Source: Staphylococcus pseudoxylosus
GTDB lineage: Bacteria; Bacillota; Bacilli; Staphylococcales; Staphylococcaceae
Assembly (NCBI RefSeq): GCF_003697915.1
Contig: NZ_RCVN01000004.1
Location: forward strand, 62,001-126,000
Direction of reading: 5' to 3'
DNA length: 64,000 bases
How positions within the stretch are numbered: the first letter of the stretch is position 1; each line of letters starts with the position of its first letter. Positions 8,660 to 17,725 of the stretch are shown one piece after another. The notes below the pieces were generated by a model. The model did not search any database, had not been told where the DNA came from, and saw only the letters and a program-made list of their open reading frames with translations. A program made the translations under genes and the position numbers.

Positions 8660-9466
8660 TTACTTTTCTTGTTGTTTATTTTTACGAACAGAACCTAACC
8701 ATCCGATAATAACTAATAAGATCATAATCGACCAGAAGATTGACTGCCATAAAGCGCCATGTGGGAAATGCTCATCTAAAACGCCAATATCAGGATGAGC
8801 AAGCACCATAACAACTAATTTGACACCTACCCAACCAACAATCGCAAACGCTGCACCCTCTAAACCTGGATATTTATTCAATAGGTTTACAAACCATGTT
8901 GCAGCAAAACGCATAATAACAACACCTAGCATACCGCCTAGGAACATAACAATAAATTGACCTAAATCCATGCCACCAAAATGTATACCTACTGTCGGTA
9001 AGGTGACAGCTATAGCTAGTGCCGCAAGCATTGAGTCAATTGCAAAAGCGATATCGGCAAATTCTACTTTTAACACTGTACCCCAAAATGATTTAGCACT
9101 TGCATGTATCTCTTCTCCAGATTCATCAAAGTGATGATCATCACTGCCATCGTTCTTATCATGGTCATTTTCCTTAAAGAAGGATATCAAATTTCGGATA
9201 GACATATATAGCAAGTATAAGGCACCTAGTGCTTGTATCCACCAGAAATGTGCAATCACACTAATTAAGAATAAGGATAAGAAACGGAATACAAAAGCAC
9301 CAAGCAAACCATAAAACAGTGCTTTTTTACGTTGTTCGGGTGGTAAATGTTTAACCATTACTGCCATTACAACTGCATTATCTGCAGCTAATAAACCTTC
9401 TAAAAATACGAGTACTACTAACACCCATAGGTAAGGTAAAATCAAACTCGGATCCATATAGGACAT
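8660..9466 (-). CDS. TerC-family membrane protein, probable manganese exporter
   Basis: A 268-residue integral membrane protein with about seven to eight segments, homologous to the YkoY/YceF TerC proteins of Bacillus, which export Mn2+ and metallate secreted enzymes. The two intramembrane acidic motifs typical of TerC are present: EGLLAADNAVVMA (E23, D29, N30) and EFADIAFAIDSMLA (about 134-147). A His/Asp-rich cytoplasmic loop (about 97-120, HDKNDGSDDHHFDE) could bind metal. The gene is controlled by the yybP-ykoY-type riboswitch at 9590-9772 and its terminator, which directly supports a manganese role. The AAAGGAGA ribosome-binding site lies just upstream of ATG 9466. Confidence 0.9.
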   Translation of the reverse strand: MSYMDPSLILPYLWVLVVLVFLEGLLAADNAVVMAVMVKHLPPEQRKKALFYGLLGAFVFRFLSLFLISVIAHFWWIQALGALYLLYMSIRNLISFFKENDHDKNDGSDDHHFDESGEEIHASAKSFWGTVLKVEFADIAFAIDSMLAALAIAVTLPTVGIHFGGMDLGQFIVMFLGGMLGVVIMRFAATWFVNLLNKYPGLEGAAFAIVGWVGVKLVVMVLAHPDIGVLDEHFPHGALWQSIFWSIMILLVIIGWLGSVRKNKQQEK

Positions 9467-9484
9467 CTCCTTTAGTTTTTTTAC

Positions 9485-9600
9485 ATAAAAATAGAGACCT
9501 AAGCTAAGTCAATGCATACGAAAACCATTCACCGTATTTTAAAAAACATAAAGTAAATTAAATACAATTCATAGATATATACACTGTTAGCAAAGGTCTC
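9485..9600 (-). terminator. Riboswitch-controlled intrinsic terminator
   Basis: On the minus strand GAGACCTTTGCTAA (9600-9587), the 3' edge of the riboswitch, can pair with TTAGCTTAGGTCTC (9507-9494), followed by TATTTTTA. The 5' arm is the sequence that closes riboswitch helix P1, so ligand binding (P1 formed) and termination exclude each other. That is an ON switch for the TerC gene when metal is present. Confidence 0.8.
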
Positions 9601-9772
9601 ACTCGACAGTTTTATTCTGCCCATCTTACCGGAAGTATTATACTTCGTAATGACGATAAAAATGACTAAGTTAAAAAGAATATATCAATATACATTCAGC
9701 TACATCTAGACAATACTTGCATGCTTCATATATCAATTTAACTTTAGTTAAGTTACTCCCCTCTGACTACAT
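9590..9772 (-). ncRNA. yybP-ykoY (manganese) riboswitch
   Basis: Read on the minus strand, the leader begins with CAGAGGGGAGTAACTT (complement of 9749-9764) and ends with GAGACCTTTGC (9600-9590). These are the conserved 5' and 3' boxes of the yybP-ykoY family (consensus AAAGGGGAGUAG ... GAGACCUUUGC). CAGAGG and CCTTTG close helix P1 with one G-U pair. This class senses Mn2+ and controls exporters such as YybP and YkoY; here the TerC-family gene follows. The region between the boxes has the expected hairpins, including CGTCATTACGAAG near 9645-9655. The class assignment is by eye from the two boxes, the downstream terminator and the target gene. Confidence 0.88.
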
Positions 9773-9799
9773 AGTCATAGGTATTCTATTAATATGGTT

Positions 9800-9828
9800 A
9801 TTATACACAAAAACAAAATTTATAACAA
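9800..9828 (-). promoter_or_regulatory. Promoter of the Mn riboswitch-TerC transcript
   Basis: On the minus strand TTGTTA (9828-9823), a 17-bp spacer and a perfect TATAAT (9805-9800). The -35 lies within the last codons of prfC, so the riboswitch transcript starts at about 9793, just after the prfC stop. Confidence 0.7.
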
Positions 9829-11382
9829 TCCATATAATTTAATTTCTGGGAATTTCTCTTCAAACCATCTTGTAGCAAACTCATTTTCAAATAAAAATAC
9901 ATAGTTATCATATACATCTTTCACTAGAATAGAACGTGTAGAACTCATCTTATCTTTGATGTCTTCTTCGTTTTCTATCCAACGAGCAATTTTTTGACCA
10001 ACTGGCTCCATAACAACATCCACATTATATTCATTTTTCAAACGATGTTCGAATACTTCGAACTGTAACTGTCCGACAGCACCGATGATGATTTGATTCG
10101 TGTGTAATGCTTTATAATATTGAATTGCGCCTTCTTGAACTAATTGTTCAATACCTTTATGGAAATGCTTTTGCTTCATCACATTTTTGGCTGATACTTT
10201 CATAAATAATTCAGGTGTAAATTGCGGTAAGTCTTGGAAACTAAATTTTTGATTGCCACCAACTAGCGTATCACCAATTTGATAATTCCCTGTATCATAT
10301 AGACCAATAATATCACCAGCCACCGCGTGATTTACAGTTTCTTTATCGTCCGCCATAAATGACGTTGAACGAGTGATTTTTTGTTTTTTATTTGTTCGTT
10401 GCAAGTTAACATCCATACCACGTTCAAATGCGCCACTAACAACACGCATAAAAGCGATTCTATCTCTATGTTTCGGATCCATATTCGCTTGGATTTTAAA
10501 TATAAAACCTGAAAAATCTAAATCAAACGGGCTTACTTCTATATCTTCTTTTGTTTGACGTGCATTTGGCATAGGCGCGTGGTCTACGTATGCGTTCAAG
10601 AAATTTTGAACACCGAAGTTTGCCAATGCCGAACCAAAGAATACAGGCGTTAAATTACCGTTTAATAGCGCTTCATTATCAAAGTTTTCACCCGCTTCTT
10701 CAACTAACATAAGCTCATCAATAGCTTGGGCAAAGGCACTATCGTTTTTCATCTCGTGGTCTTCTTTGAGTTCGTAATCATCATCTAAGTGTAAGATGTT
10801 TTCTTCATCTCTAAACGGTTCAATTGTATGCGATGCTCTATCAATGATTCCGAAAAAGTTTTGCCCCATTCCGATTGGCCAATTCATAGGATATGTTTCT
10901 ATATCTAATGTAGATTCAATTTCATCTAATAATTCGAATGGTTCTTTCCCTACTCTATCCAATTTATTGATAAACGTAAAAATAGGGATGCCTCTCATTT
11001 TACAAACCTTAAACAGTTTTAACGTTTGTGGTTCAATCCCTTTTGCACAGTCAATAACCATAACCGCACTATCTACTGCCATTAAAGTTCTGTATGTGTC
11101 TTCAGAAAAATCTTCGTGACCCGGTGTATCTAAAATGTTTATCTTGTAATGATCATAATCAAATTGCATTACCGAACTAGTAACAGATATACCACGTTCC
11201 TGTTCAACTTTCATCCAGTCACTTGTAGCAAACTTCCCACTTTTTTTACCTTTAACTGTACCTGCTTCTCTAATTGCACCACCAAATAATAATAATTTTT
11301 CTGTTAATGTTGTTTTACCAGCATCTGGGTGAGAAATAATCGCAAAGGTTTTTCTTGATTCTACTTCTTCCTTTATATTCAT
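9820..11382 (-). CDS. prfC: Peptide chain release factor 3 (RF3)
   Basis: A 520-residue translational GTPase that recycles RF1/RF2 from ribosomes after termination. The G1 P-loop [15 protein letters not shown] is at about residues 17-31, switch motif ERGISVTSS follows, G3 is [14 protein letters not shown] and G4 is NKLDR. Domains 2 and 3 follow with the family's C-terminal KLYGLL end. Length is normal (about 520). It starts 12 nt after the stop of the YueH-like gene, which itself overlaps murE, so murE, the YueH-like gene and prfC probably form one transcript. The promoter of the Mn riboswitch is embedded at its 3' end. Confidence 0.95.
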   Translation of the reverse strand: MNIKEEVESRKTFAIISHPDAGKTTLTEKLLLFGGAIREAGTVKGKKSGKFATSDWMKVEQERGISVTSSVMQFDYDHYKINILDTPGHEDFSEDTYRTLMAVDSAVMVIDCAKGIEPQTLKLFKVCKMRGIPIFTFINKLDRVGKEPFELLDEIESTLDIETYPMNWPIGMGQNFFGIIDRASHTIEPFRDEENILHLDDDYELKEDHEMKNDSAFAQAIDELMLVEEAGENFDNEALLNGNLTPVFFGSALANFGVQNFLNAYVDHAPMPNARQTKEDIEVSPFDLDFSGFIFKIQANMDPKHRDRIAFMRVVSGAFERGMDVNLQRTNKKQKITRSTSFMADDKETVNHAVAGDIIGLYDTGNYQIGDTLVGGNQKFSFQDLPQFTPELFMKVSAKNVMKQKHFHKGIEQLVQEGAIQYYKALHTNQIIIGAVGQLQFEVFEHRLKNEYNVDVVMEPVGQKIARWIENEEDIKDKMSSTRSILVKDVYDNYVFLFENEFATRWFEEKFPEIKLYGLL

Positions 11383-11394
11383 TTATAATCTCCT

Positions 11395-11634
11395 TTAATT
11401 CTCAAATATCCATTTAACGATGTCATCAGCAAAACGTGATGCTGTTGACTCATCAAGTAATGTAAATAAGTGTATCACAAGTTCCTCTTTCATATCATCT
11501 TCATTTAAAGTTGATTCTACTTCTAATGACCAATTTATTTCAGGAATGGCTATAAGAAATAATTGGTTTACTGCATTTTCATATATATACACATTAGCCT
11601 GAACGTCATTAAAATTGATTTTTTTAACCCTCAT
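11395..11634 (-). CDS. YueH-family small protein
   Basis: A 79-residue acidic protein ([18 protein letters not shown]...) that resembles the YueH family of Firmicutes in size, the YIYENAVN and IPEINWS region, and an acidic alpha-helical C-terminus. No function is known. An upstream in-frame ATG at 11649 exists, but GGAGG is placed 5 nt before ATG 11634, which makes the shorter start much more likely. With that start it overlaps the murE stop by 11 nt, implying translational coupling with murE. prfC follows 12 nt later. The family assignment is tentative; that the gene is real is supported by tight packing and a good ribosome-binding site. Confidence 0.65.
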   Translation of the reverse strand: MRVKKINFNDVQANVYIYENAVNQLFLIAIPEINWSLEVESTLNEDDMKEELVIHLFTLLDESTASRFADDIVKWIFEN

Positions 11635-13111
11635 GAGGACCTCCACCAAATTTTTTATAAGCCGCTTCTAATCCAATAAGGTCATCACGATGCGGTACTT
11701 TGATGTGGCCAGGCATAATTTGATATGGTTCTCGACCTTTAGAAGCTAATACCACAGTATCCCCTGGCTCAGCAATATCTATAGCGTGTCTTATGCCATC
11801 AGCACGATCGTAAAATTCAATATAGTTATCATGCGTTGCCCCTTTAGCTAATTCTTGTGTTAATTTCTTAGGATCATCATCTGCAGGGTTATCAGGCGTA
11901 AAGATAACGTAATCTGCTCGGCATGCTACACGTCCCATTTCAGGTGTTTTAGTTAAATCACGTTCACCTGCCATACCACATAAGAAAATTAATTTTTGTT
12001 TGGCGAATGGCTTAACCGCATCAATTAATTTATCCATTCCATCTGCTGTATGTGCATAATCTATAATTAGATCGATTGGTAGTGAAGGATCTAATACTTC
12101 TAATCTTCCTTCAACAGGTTCTAAATTTTCAACAGCTTTTATAATTTCACCTAACTCAATACCTTTACTCCACACAGCAATCATAGCAGCCATAATGTTA
12201 GATACATTAAACAAACCAACATATGGTGAATGCACCTGGAATTTTCCTTCAGGCGTATTAAAAACGAACTGCACACCTTGTAATGATTCTTCAATTTGTT
12301 CCGCTGTAAACTGGGCATCATTATTGACACCATAAGTGAACACTTCATATGGTGTTACTGAGCTAAGATATTCTGAAAAAGCATCATCATTATTCAACAC
12401 AACGTATTTATCTTGTGATAAATCTTCACCTAATTGGCTAAATAATAGTGATTTAGCATGTCCATAGGACTCCATTGTGCCGTGAAAATCTAAGTGGTCT
12501 TGTGTTAAATTTGAAAAAATGGCTACATCAAAATCCACACCACGAAGGCGACCTAAAGATAGACCATGACTAGATACTTCTAAGGTCATAGATTCAGCGC
12601 CTGCTTCAACTGCTTCATTTATTTTCTTTGTTAACAACACCGTTTCAGGGGTTGTGTTTGCCCCTTTTGATTTAACTTCATTTATTTGAAAGCCATTTGT
12701 TCCTAAGTAAGCACTGCCTTTATTTAATTTTCTATAAATATGATGTATCATCGTAGCGATTGAAGTTTTACCATTTGTGCCTGTTACACCATATGTTACG
12801 AGTTGCTTACTTGGATAATCGAATAACATATTAACTAACAAACTTGCTACACGTAATGTATCTGGGACAACGACTTGCGTTACATCTCCTACAATTTGTT
12901 GTTTGTGGTTAACGATGATAACCTCACATCCTTGATTCACCACATCTTGGCAAAATCTATGACTGTCTACTGTATAACCTTTTGATGCTACAAATACACT
13001 ACCTCGCTGTGCAGTACGAGAGTCTGTTGTTATATCTGTTATATTTCTATCTAACGTGCCGAAAACTTGTTTCACTCTAATTTTTTCAAACAACACATTT
13101 GCTTCCAACAT
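11624..13111 (-). CDS. murE: UDP-MurNAc-L-Ala-D-Glu:L-lysine ligase
   Basis: A 495-residue Mur ligase adding the third amino acid of the peptidoglycan stem peptide in the cytoplasm. The ATP P-loop is [16 protein letters not shown] and the carbamylated-lysine region (GHAKSLLF) follow, then [10 protein letters not shown]. The substrate-specificity motif reads DNPADDDP, the DNPA type seen in lysine-adding staphylococcal MurE rather than the DNPR of the diaminopimelate enzyme, so a Lys-type wall is expected. The frame is open 13 codons further upstream, but AAAGGAG precedes ATG 13111 and the protein then aligns with the known 494-residue S. aureus enzyme. It overlaps the YueH-like gene by 11 nt. 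Confidence 0.95.
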   Translation of the reverse strand: MLEANVLFEKIRVKQVFGTLDRNITDITTDSRTAQRGSVFVASKGYTVDSHRFCQDVVNQGCEVIIVNHKQQIVGDVTQVVVPDTLRVASLLVNMLFDYPSKQLVTYGVTGTNGKTSIATMIHHIYRKLNKGSAYLGTNGFQINEVKSKGANTTPETVLLTKKINEAVEAGAESMTLEVSSHGLSLGRLRGVDFDVAIFSNLTQDHLDFHGTMESYGHAKSLLFSQLGEDLSQDKYVVLNNDDAFSEYLSSVTPYEVFTYGVNNDAQFTAEQIEESLQGVQFVFNTPEGKFQVHSPYVGLFNVSNIMAAMIAVWSKGIELGEIIKAVENLEPVEGRLEVLDPSLPIDLIIDYAHTADGMDKLIDAVKPFAKQKLIFLCGMAGERDLTKTPEMGRVACRADYVIFTPDNPADDDPKKLTQELAKGATHDNYIEFYDRADGIRHAIDIAEPGDTVVLASKGREPYQIMPGHIKVPHRDDLIGLEAAYKKFGGGPHEG

Positions 13112-13548
13112 ATATCGCTCCTTTATTTCCAATACTTCTATTATACACATTTCCCACTGTTTTTATAGAATCTAATGGTTTGATATTTATAATTTCTTCC
13201 TATTGTATTTAGTTCATTAATCATTTATTATGCTCAAGCACTATTTACCTAGGTATTATAATCTTTATAGTTAAGAATATTAACCCTATGTTGTGTAAAT
13301 ATTAATTCTTTCTATATATTTTGTTATTTACAGAATATAAGCTTATTGTCTTGTCAAAAGTGGTATTATATAGATATATAACAACTTTATTTTATTAAAT
13401 TTTAATTTCCCAATGTAGTATGAATCATTTCACAAGTGTTTGTAAAATGATATAATTAAAATTAATTGTGTGTTTTTTCTTTCACACCTCAAGTAAATAC
13501 GTTAAAATTACCTTGAGCTAAATATAAACTATTGGAGGGTGGCTCTTA
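13112..13548. promoter_or_regulatory. Divergent intergenic region murE/ugtP with ugtP promoter
   Basis: A 437-bp AT-rich gap. On the plus strand TTTCAC (13428-13433), a 17-bp spacer and TATAAT (13451-13456) form a plausible ugtP promoter, giving a leader of about 90 nt. That leader holds an imperfect inverted repeat, CTCAAG (13489-13494) with CTTGAG (13511-13516), just before GGAGGG at 13534-13539. The remainder carries no gene I can support. Confidence 0.5.
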
Positions 13549-14724
13549 ATGGTTACTCAAAATAAAAAAATACTGATAATTACTGGATCTTTTGGTAACG
13601 GTCATTTACAAGTTACGCAAAGCGTAGTAAACCAATTTAACGAAATGAATCTAGACAATTTAACAGTTATTGAACATGATTTATTTTTAGAAGCTCACCC
13701 GATTCTGACTTCTATTTGTAAAAAATGGTACATTAATAGTTTTAAATATTTTAGAAATATGTATAAAGCTTTTTACTATAGTCAACCAGACCAATTAGAT
13801 AAATGTTTCTATAAATACTATGGACTTAATAAATTAATGAATTTACTTTTAAAAGAAAAGCCAGATCTTATTCTACTAACTTTTCCAACACCGGTTATGT
13901 CTGTACTAACTGAACAATTTGATATGAACATTCCTATTGCAACAGTTATGACAGACTATCGCATGCAAAAAAATTGGATTACGCCACATTCACATAAATA
14001 TTACCTTGCTACAGAGGAATTAAAAGACGAGTTTGCAAGTATTGGCATTCCTCGAGATCAATTGAAAGTAACAGGTATTCCTATTTCAGATAAATTCGAA
14101 GCGGATATCAATCAAGAAGATTGGTTACGTCAAAATAAGTTAGATCCTAACAAACCTACTATATTAATGTCGGCCGGTGCATTTGGAGTTTCAAAAGGAT
14201 TCGGCCAAATGATTCAAGAAATTCTAAACAGAAGTCCTCATGCACAAGTAGTTATGATTTGTGGTAAAAATAAAGATTTAAAACGTTCGTTATCTAATCA
14301 ATTCAAAGCTAACAATAACGTACTTATTTTAGGTTACACCACACATATGAATGAATGGATGGCTTCAAGTCACTTGATGATTACAAAACCAGGTGGTATC
14401 ACGATCTCAGAAGCATTGACGCGTCAAATACCAATGATTTTCTTAGATCCCGCACCCGGACAAGAGCTTGAGAATGCAGTTTATTTTGAAGAAAAAGGCT
14501 TTGGTAGCATAGCACTTACACCTGAAGCAGCAATAGAGCAAGTTGCTACATTAACAAATGAGCCAGCTAAATTAGCTGCAATGTCACAAGCAATGGATTC
14601 TTCTAGAATCCCATATTCAACATACAAATTATGTAAAGACTTATTAGACTTACTTAATCATTCATCTCGATATGAGGAAGTTTACGGAAAGGTTCCTTTA
14701 TATGCAAAGCTCTTCGTTAAATAA
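13549..14724 (+). CDS. ugtP: Processive diacylglycerol beta-glucosyltransferase UgtP (YpfP)
   Basis: A 391-residue membrane-associated GT28-family glycosyltransferase. It transfers two glucoses from UDP-glucose to diacylglycerol, making diglucosyl-diacylglycerol, the anchor of lipoteichoic acid. The N-terminal MGD-synthase-like domain starts [17 protein letters not shown]. The C-terminal UDP-sugar site reads [17 protein letters not shown] with [10 protein letters not shown] after it. Length matches S. aureus YpfP (391). GGAGGG is 9 nt before ATG 13549. The stop overlaps the start of ltaA by 23 nt, so synthesis and flipping of the anchor are translationally linked. Confidence 0.95.
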   Translation: MVTQNKKILIITGSFGNGHLQVTQSVVNQFNEMNLDNLTVIEHDLFLEAHPILTSICKKWYINSFKYFRNMYKAFYYSQPDQLDKCFYKYYGLNKLMNLLLKEKPDLILLTFPTPVMSVLTEQFDMNIPIATVMTDYRMQKNWITPHSHKYYLATEELKDEFASIGIPRDQLKVTGIPISDKFEADINQEDWLRQNKLDPNKPTILMSAGAFGVSKGFGQMIQEILNRSPHAQVVMICGKNKDLKRSLSNQFKANNNVLILGYTTHMNEWMASSHLMITKPGGITISEALTRQIPMIFLDPAPGQELENAVYFEEKGFGSIALTPEAAIEQVATLTNEPAKLAAMSQAMDSSRIPYSTYKLCKDLLDLLNHSSRYEEVYGKVPLYAKLFVK

Positions 14725-15889
14725 TTATGGTACAAATAAAAATTTTATAATCATGCTAATCATCTTATTCTTAATGGAATTTGCTCGAGGAATGTATATT
14801 TTAAGTTATTTATCATTACTTCCAACAGCAACCTCAATCGCGGTAGGTATAACATCTATCGCTATTTCTATACATTTCATTTCAGATGCAGCTACAAACT
14901 TTGTTATTGGTTTCTTACTTAAACGCTTAGGTGCAAAATTAGTACTAACTTTAGGGTTTTTACTTGCTTTTGCTAGTTTATTTTTAGTTATTTGGTTCCC
15001 TACTGCACCCATCGTATTAATCATCAGTGCGGTCTTACTAGGTATTGCTGTAAGCCCTATATGGGTAATCATGTTAGCAAGTGTTGATGAAAAGAATCGC
15101 GGTAAACAAATGGGTTACGTGTACTTCTCTTGGTTACTAGGACTACTAGTAGGTATGGTAGGCATGAATATTATATTTAAATTTCATCCGACGCAATTTG
15201 CGTTTTTAATGTCACTAGTTGTATTAATTGCTTGGATATTATATTATTTCGTAAAAATTAGACTCACAAATTATAATACTCGCCCTGTTAAACAACAATT
15301 AGGTCAAATAGTAAATGTCACAAAACGACATTTAATTCTTTTTCCAGGTATTTTACTACAAGGTGCTTCGATTACCGCTCTTGTACCTATACTACCTACA
15401 TATGCAACAAAAGTGGTCGGTGTTTCAACAGTTGAATATACGATGGCAATCGTATTTGGTGGCATTGGTTGTGCGTTTTCAATGTTATTCTTATCTAAGA
15501 TAATTGATAATCATGGCACATTATTTATGTACAGTGTAATATTTGGTGGTTTTGTACTATACACACTCATGATATTTGCTTTATCGCTAATTACAGAAAT
15601 TACATTGGTTTGGATATTAGCAGTATTTATTGGTCTCATGTATGGTATTTTACTACCGGCTTGGAACACATTCATGGCAAGTCATATACATTTGGATGAA
15701 CAAGAAGAGACTTGGGGTGTGTTCAATAGTGTGCAAGGCTTCGGATCTATGGTCGGTCCCCTTGTCGGTGGTTTAATCACTGAGTTTTCAAATTCAGTAA
15801 ATAACACATTTTACTTTTCAGCTTTTGTGTTTTTATTCCTAGCTGTCTTTTACGGCATCTATTTTATCAAACGTAAAAAGCACGTTTAA
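14702..15889 (+). CDS. ltaA: Lipoteichoic acid glycolipid flippase LtaA
   Basis: A 395-residue, 12-segment major facilitator transporter that moves diglucosyl-diacylglycerol to the outer leaflet of the membrane for lipoteichoic acid synthesis. Family features include [14 protein letters not shown] in the first segment, the loop [16 protein letters not shown] and [13 protein letters not shown] late in the protein. The open frame reaches back to 14672, but ATG 14702 ([10 protein letters not shown]) matches the known LtaA N-terminus and an AAAGG lies about 10 nt before it. It overlaps ugtP by 23 nt. Its transcript ends at 16050-16090. Confidence 0.93.
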   Translation: MQSSSLNNYGTNKNFIIMLIILFLMEFARGMYILSYLSLLPTATSIAVGITSIAISIHFISDAATNFVIGFLLKRLGAKLVLTLGFLLAFASLFLVIWFPTAPIVLIISAVLLGIAVSPIWVIMLASVDEKNRGKQMGYVYFSWLLGLLVGMVGMNIIFKFHPTQFAFLMSLVVLIAWILYYFVKIRLTNYNTRPVKQQLGQIVNVTKRHLILFPGILLQGASITALVPILPTYATKVVGVSTVEYTMAIVFGGIGCAFSMLFLSKIIDNHGTLFMYSVIFGGFVLYTLMIFALSLITEITLVWILAVFIGLMYGILLPAWNTFMASHIHLDEQEETWGVFNSVQGFGSMVGPLVGGLITEFSNSVNNTFYFSAFVFLFLAVFYGIYFIKRKKHV

Positions 15890-16049
15890 AACGTTCATAA
15901 ACTTTAATACTTACAGAAAAGCTTTCTCGGCCATACTTAAGTTATTATTGTGAAACATTATTAACCAAACTCAAATATAAATGTACGCATGAGTCATCAT
16001 AACTCAAAAATTTCAGTACATCAGACATAAAATTTACCTAGTTATAAAA
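15890..16049. other. Intergenic spacer, no feature seen
   Basis: The gap between ltaA and the YjcG-like gene runs from 15890 to 16288. The first 160 bp are AT-rich with no gene, promoter or strong repeat that I can support; terminators occupy the following part. Confidence 0.4.
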
Positions 16050-16090
16050 ACGTCAATTTCTATTAAACACATATAGAAATTGACGTTTTT
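16050..16090. terminator. Terminator of ugtP-ltaA
   Basis: ACGTCAATTTCTAT (16050-16063) pairs perfectly with ATAGAAATTGACGT (16073-16086) and is followed by TTTT on the plus strand. Confidence 0.85.
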
Positions 16091-16166
16091 AATTTCATGA
16101 AATTTTCCACCTTGCCCATACCTAGGATGGTATATGCTGCTAACATCATACTACTTAAAATATAAA

Positions 16167-16196
16167 AGAGAGCTAACCTCAATCGATTAGCTCTCT
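16167..16196 (-). terminator. Terminator of the YjcG-like gene
   Basis: AGAGAGCTAA (16167-16176) pairs with TTAGCTCTCT (16187-16196). On the minus strand the stem is followed by TTTATATTTT. A further small hairpin, GGGAG/CTCCC, is at 16204-16226. Confidence 0.8.
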
Positions 16197-16288
16197 CTTA
16201 TTTGGGAGGTACGTGTTTGCGCTCCCAACTCTATAACATCTTATGTCTAATCATGTTGCGTTCAGACAATAATCAAAATGGAACACGT

Positions 16289-16798
16289 TTATGCTAAATT
16301 AAAGTTCTCTAAAACTTTCCATTTATCTTCTTTTTCATCGTAATAAACTAAAGAAAGTTGCTCAATAGTTTCTTTGTAGTCAATTCCCGCTAGCTTCAAT
16401 TGTCCATAAATATCTTCAAATTCTTGACTCGTCAATCCTTGGGCAATAGTAAAATGTGGTACAAACGAATGATCTGCAACCCCATAAAAATCGCCTTTGT
16501 TAAATTGATTAAATAAGTTTTCTAAAGTTTCTGTTTTTTCAACTTTAAAATAAATAACATTGGTTATTGGCGCAAAATTAGATGCTTTTGTTGCATGAAC
16601 ATCAACCGTTGGAATGCCTTCGATTCTTGATTTGATTGTCTCTTTTACAGACTCTAAATCACCATCGTTTATTTTAAATTGCCCCTTTATCGTAATATGC
16701 GGCATAATAGATGCATAATGAGCATCATAACGCTTACGATATGCATTCACTTCATCTTGAAATGCTTTTGACGGAATTAATGCCAATCCTAAAATCAT
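16289..16798 (-). CDS. 2H phosphoesterase family protein (YjcG-like)
   Basis: A 169-residue protein of the 2'-5' RNA ligase / 2H phosphoesterase superfamily. The two catalytic H-x-T motifs are present: PHITIKG (about 33-39) and PHFTIAQG (about 119-126). Length fits B. subtilis YjcG (171). These enzymes hydrolyse or ligate 2',5' or cyclic phosphodiester bonds in RNA or nucleotides; the substrate here is unknown. It is the downstream partner of the esterase gene (86-nt gap, same strand), an arrangement also recalled for yjcG-yjcH in Bacillus, and ends at the terminator at 16167-16196. Confidence 0.85.
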   Translation of the reverse strand: MILGLALIPSKAFQDEVNAYRKRYDAHYASIMPHITIKGQFKINDGDLESVKETIKSRIEGIPTVDVHATKASNFAPITNVIYFKVEKTETLENLFNQFNKGDFYGVADHSFVPHFTIAQGLTSQEFEDIYGQLKLAGIDYKETIEQLSLVYYDEKEDKWKVLENFNLA

Positions 16799-16883
16799 TT
16801 AAATTCCTCCTTTGTTTAACATAATTACATTATAGCAAATTTCTGAAAAATTCGTTACTCTAAAGTCAATTTATTTCAGAATA

Positions 16884-17630
16884 TTAAAATGAAATATTAT
16901 CAGATAAAAAATATTTTAACATTTCATCAAGTAAATATTGCCATGACTTCCATCTATGGCCACCTTCAAATTCTAAATAGTGATACGTAAAATCATTTGC
17001 TTTAATAATTGAATTTAATTCACGATTTGGCGTTAAAAAATCTGCAGTTTTGCCTGTGGTCGGTAACTTGAAATCCGCTTCTTCTAATCCTACCGCATGC
17101 CAAATTGATAACTGCTCTTTAAATTGGCAACGCTCAATTAATGTCTGGATAGCCTCATCATGTTGCGGACTTAATAATCCCACCTGGCTAAATACACGCG
17201 GATATGATAACGCAGTAATTAAAGCAGCACTACCAGCTAAACTATCTCCTAATAGAACACGTGCATTGCCTACTTTGAACGTTGGGAATGTCTTATCTAT
17301 AAACGGTAATATTTCATTAGCCATAGCTTTCACAGTCAATGGTGTACGAGCGCCTTGTGGATGAAATTCTGCTCTTCTTTTATCAACATCTTCATAGTGA
17401 AAACCTACAAAAATGGCGCGCTCAATTTCATTGTTTTCTCTTAACTTTTCATAAGTTCGATGGATTCTGCCAAAAGCAAAAAAGTCTGCCCCATCAAAGC
17501 AAAAAACAACTTTATATTTAAATAATTCTGTAAAATCCTTAGGTAAATAGATAGATAATGTCACATCTCTATCTAAAATCTCGCTAGGAAAATTAATCTT
17601 ATTGATATTTCCTGGTTGAAAGTCATACAT
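16884..17630 (-). CDS. Putative alpha/beta-hydrolase esterase (YjcH-like)
   Basis: A 248-residue protein of the esterase D / enterochelin-esterase type. The nucleophile elbow is GDSLAGSAA (serine in LLGDSLAGS, about 129). Histidine in GGHRWKSW near residue 223-230 is the probable catalytic base, and an acidic residue lies near 180. There is no signal peptide, so it is predicted to be cytoplasmic. AGGGGG is about 11 nt before ATG 17630. A perfect 10-bp inverted repeat (17631-17640 and 17676-17685) directly abuts the start codon. The substrate is unknown; co-occurrence with the YjcG-like gene is the only contextual clue. Confidence 0.75.
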   Translation of the reverse strand: MYDFQPGNINKINFPSEILDRDVTLSIYLPKDFTELFKYKVVFCFDGADFFAFGRIHRTYEKLRENNEIERAIFVGFHYEDVDKRRAEFHPQGARTPLTVKAMANEILPFIDKTFPTFKVGNARVLLGDSLAGSAALITALSYPRVFSQVGLLSPQHDEAIQTLIERCQFKEQLSIWHAVGLEEADFKLPTTGKTADFLTPNRELNSIIKANDFTYHYLEFEGGHRWKSWQYLLDEMLKYFLSDNISF

Positions 17631-17685
17631 AAATCATGCGCCCCCTAGTAGTCTTATAGACATTGTACCAAGAGACGCATGATTT
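17631..17685. promoter_or_regulatory. Inverted repeat flanking the esterase leader
   Basis: AAATCATGCG (17631-17640) and CGCATGATTT (17676-17685) are perfect 10-bp arms separated by 35 bp. Read on the minus strand, the second arm ends exactly at the ATG of the esterase. Between the arms are a possible extended -10 (TGGTACAAT) and the AGGGGG ribosome-binding site. It could be a two-site operator or a leader hairpin; neither is proven. Confidence 0.5.
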
Positions 17686-17725
17686 TAAAATATTTCAACT
17701 TACTTTTTACAAAATGAATGACATG

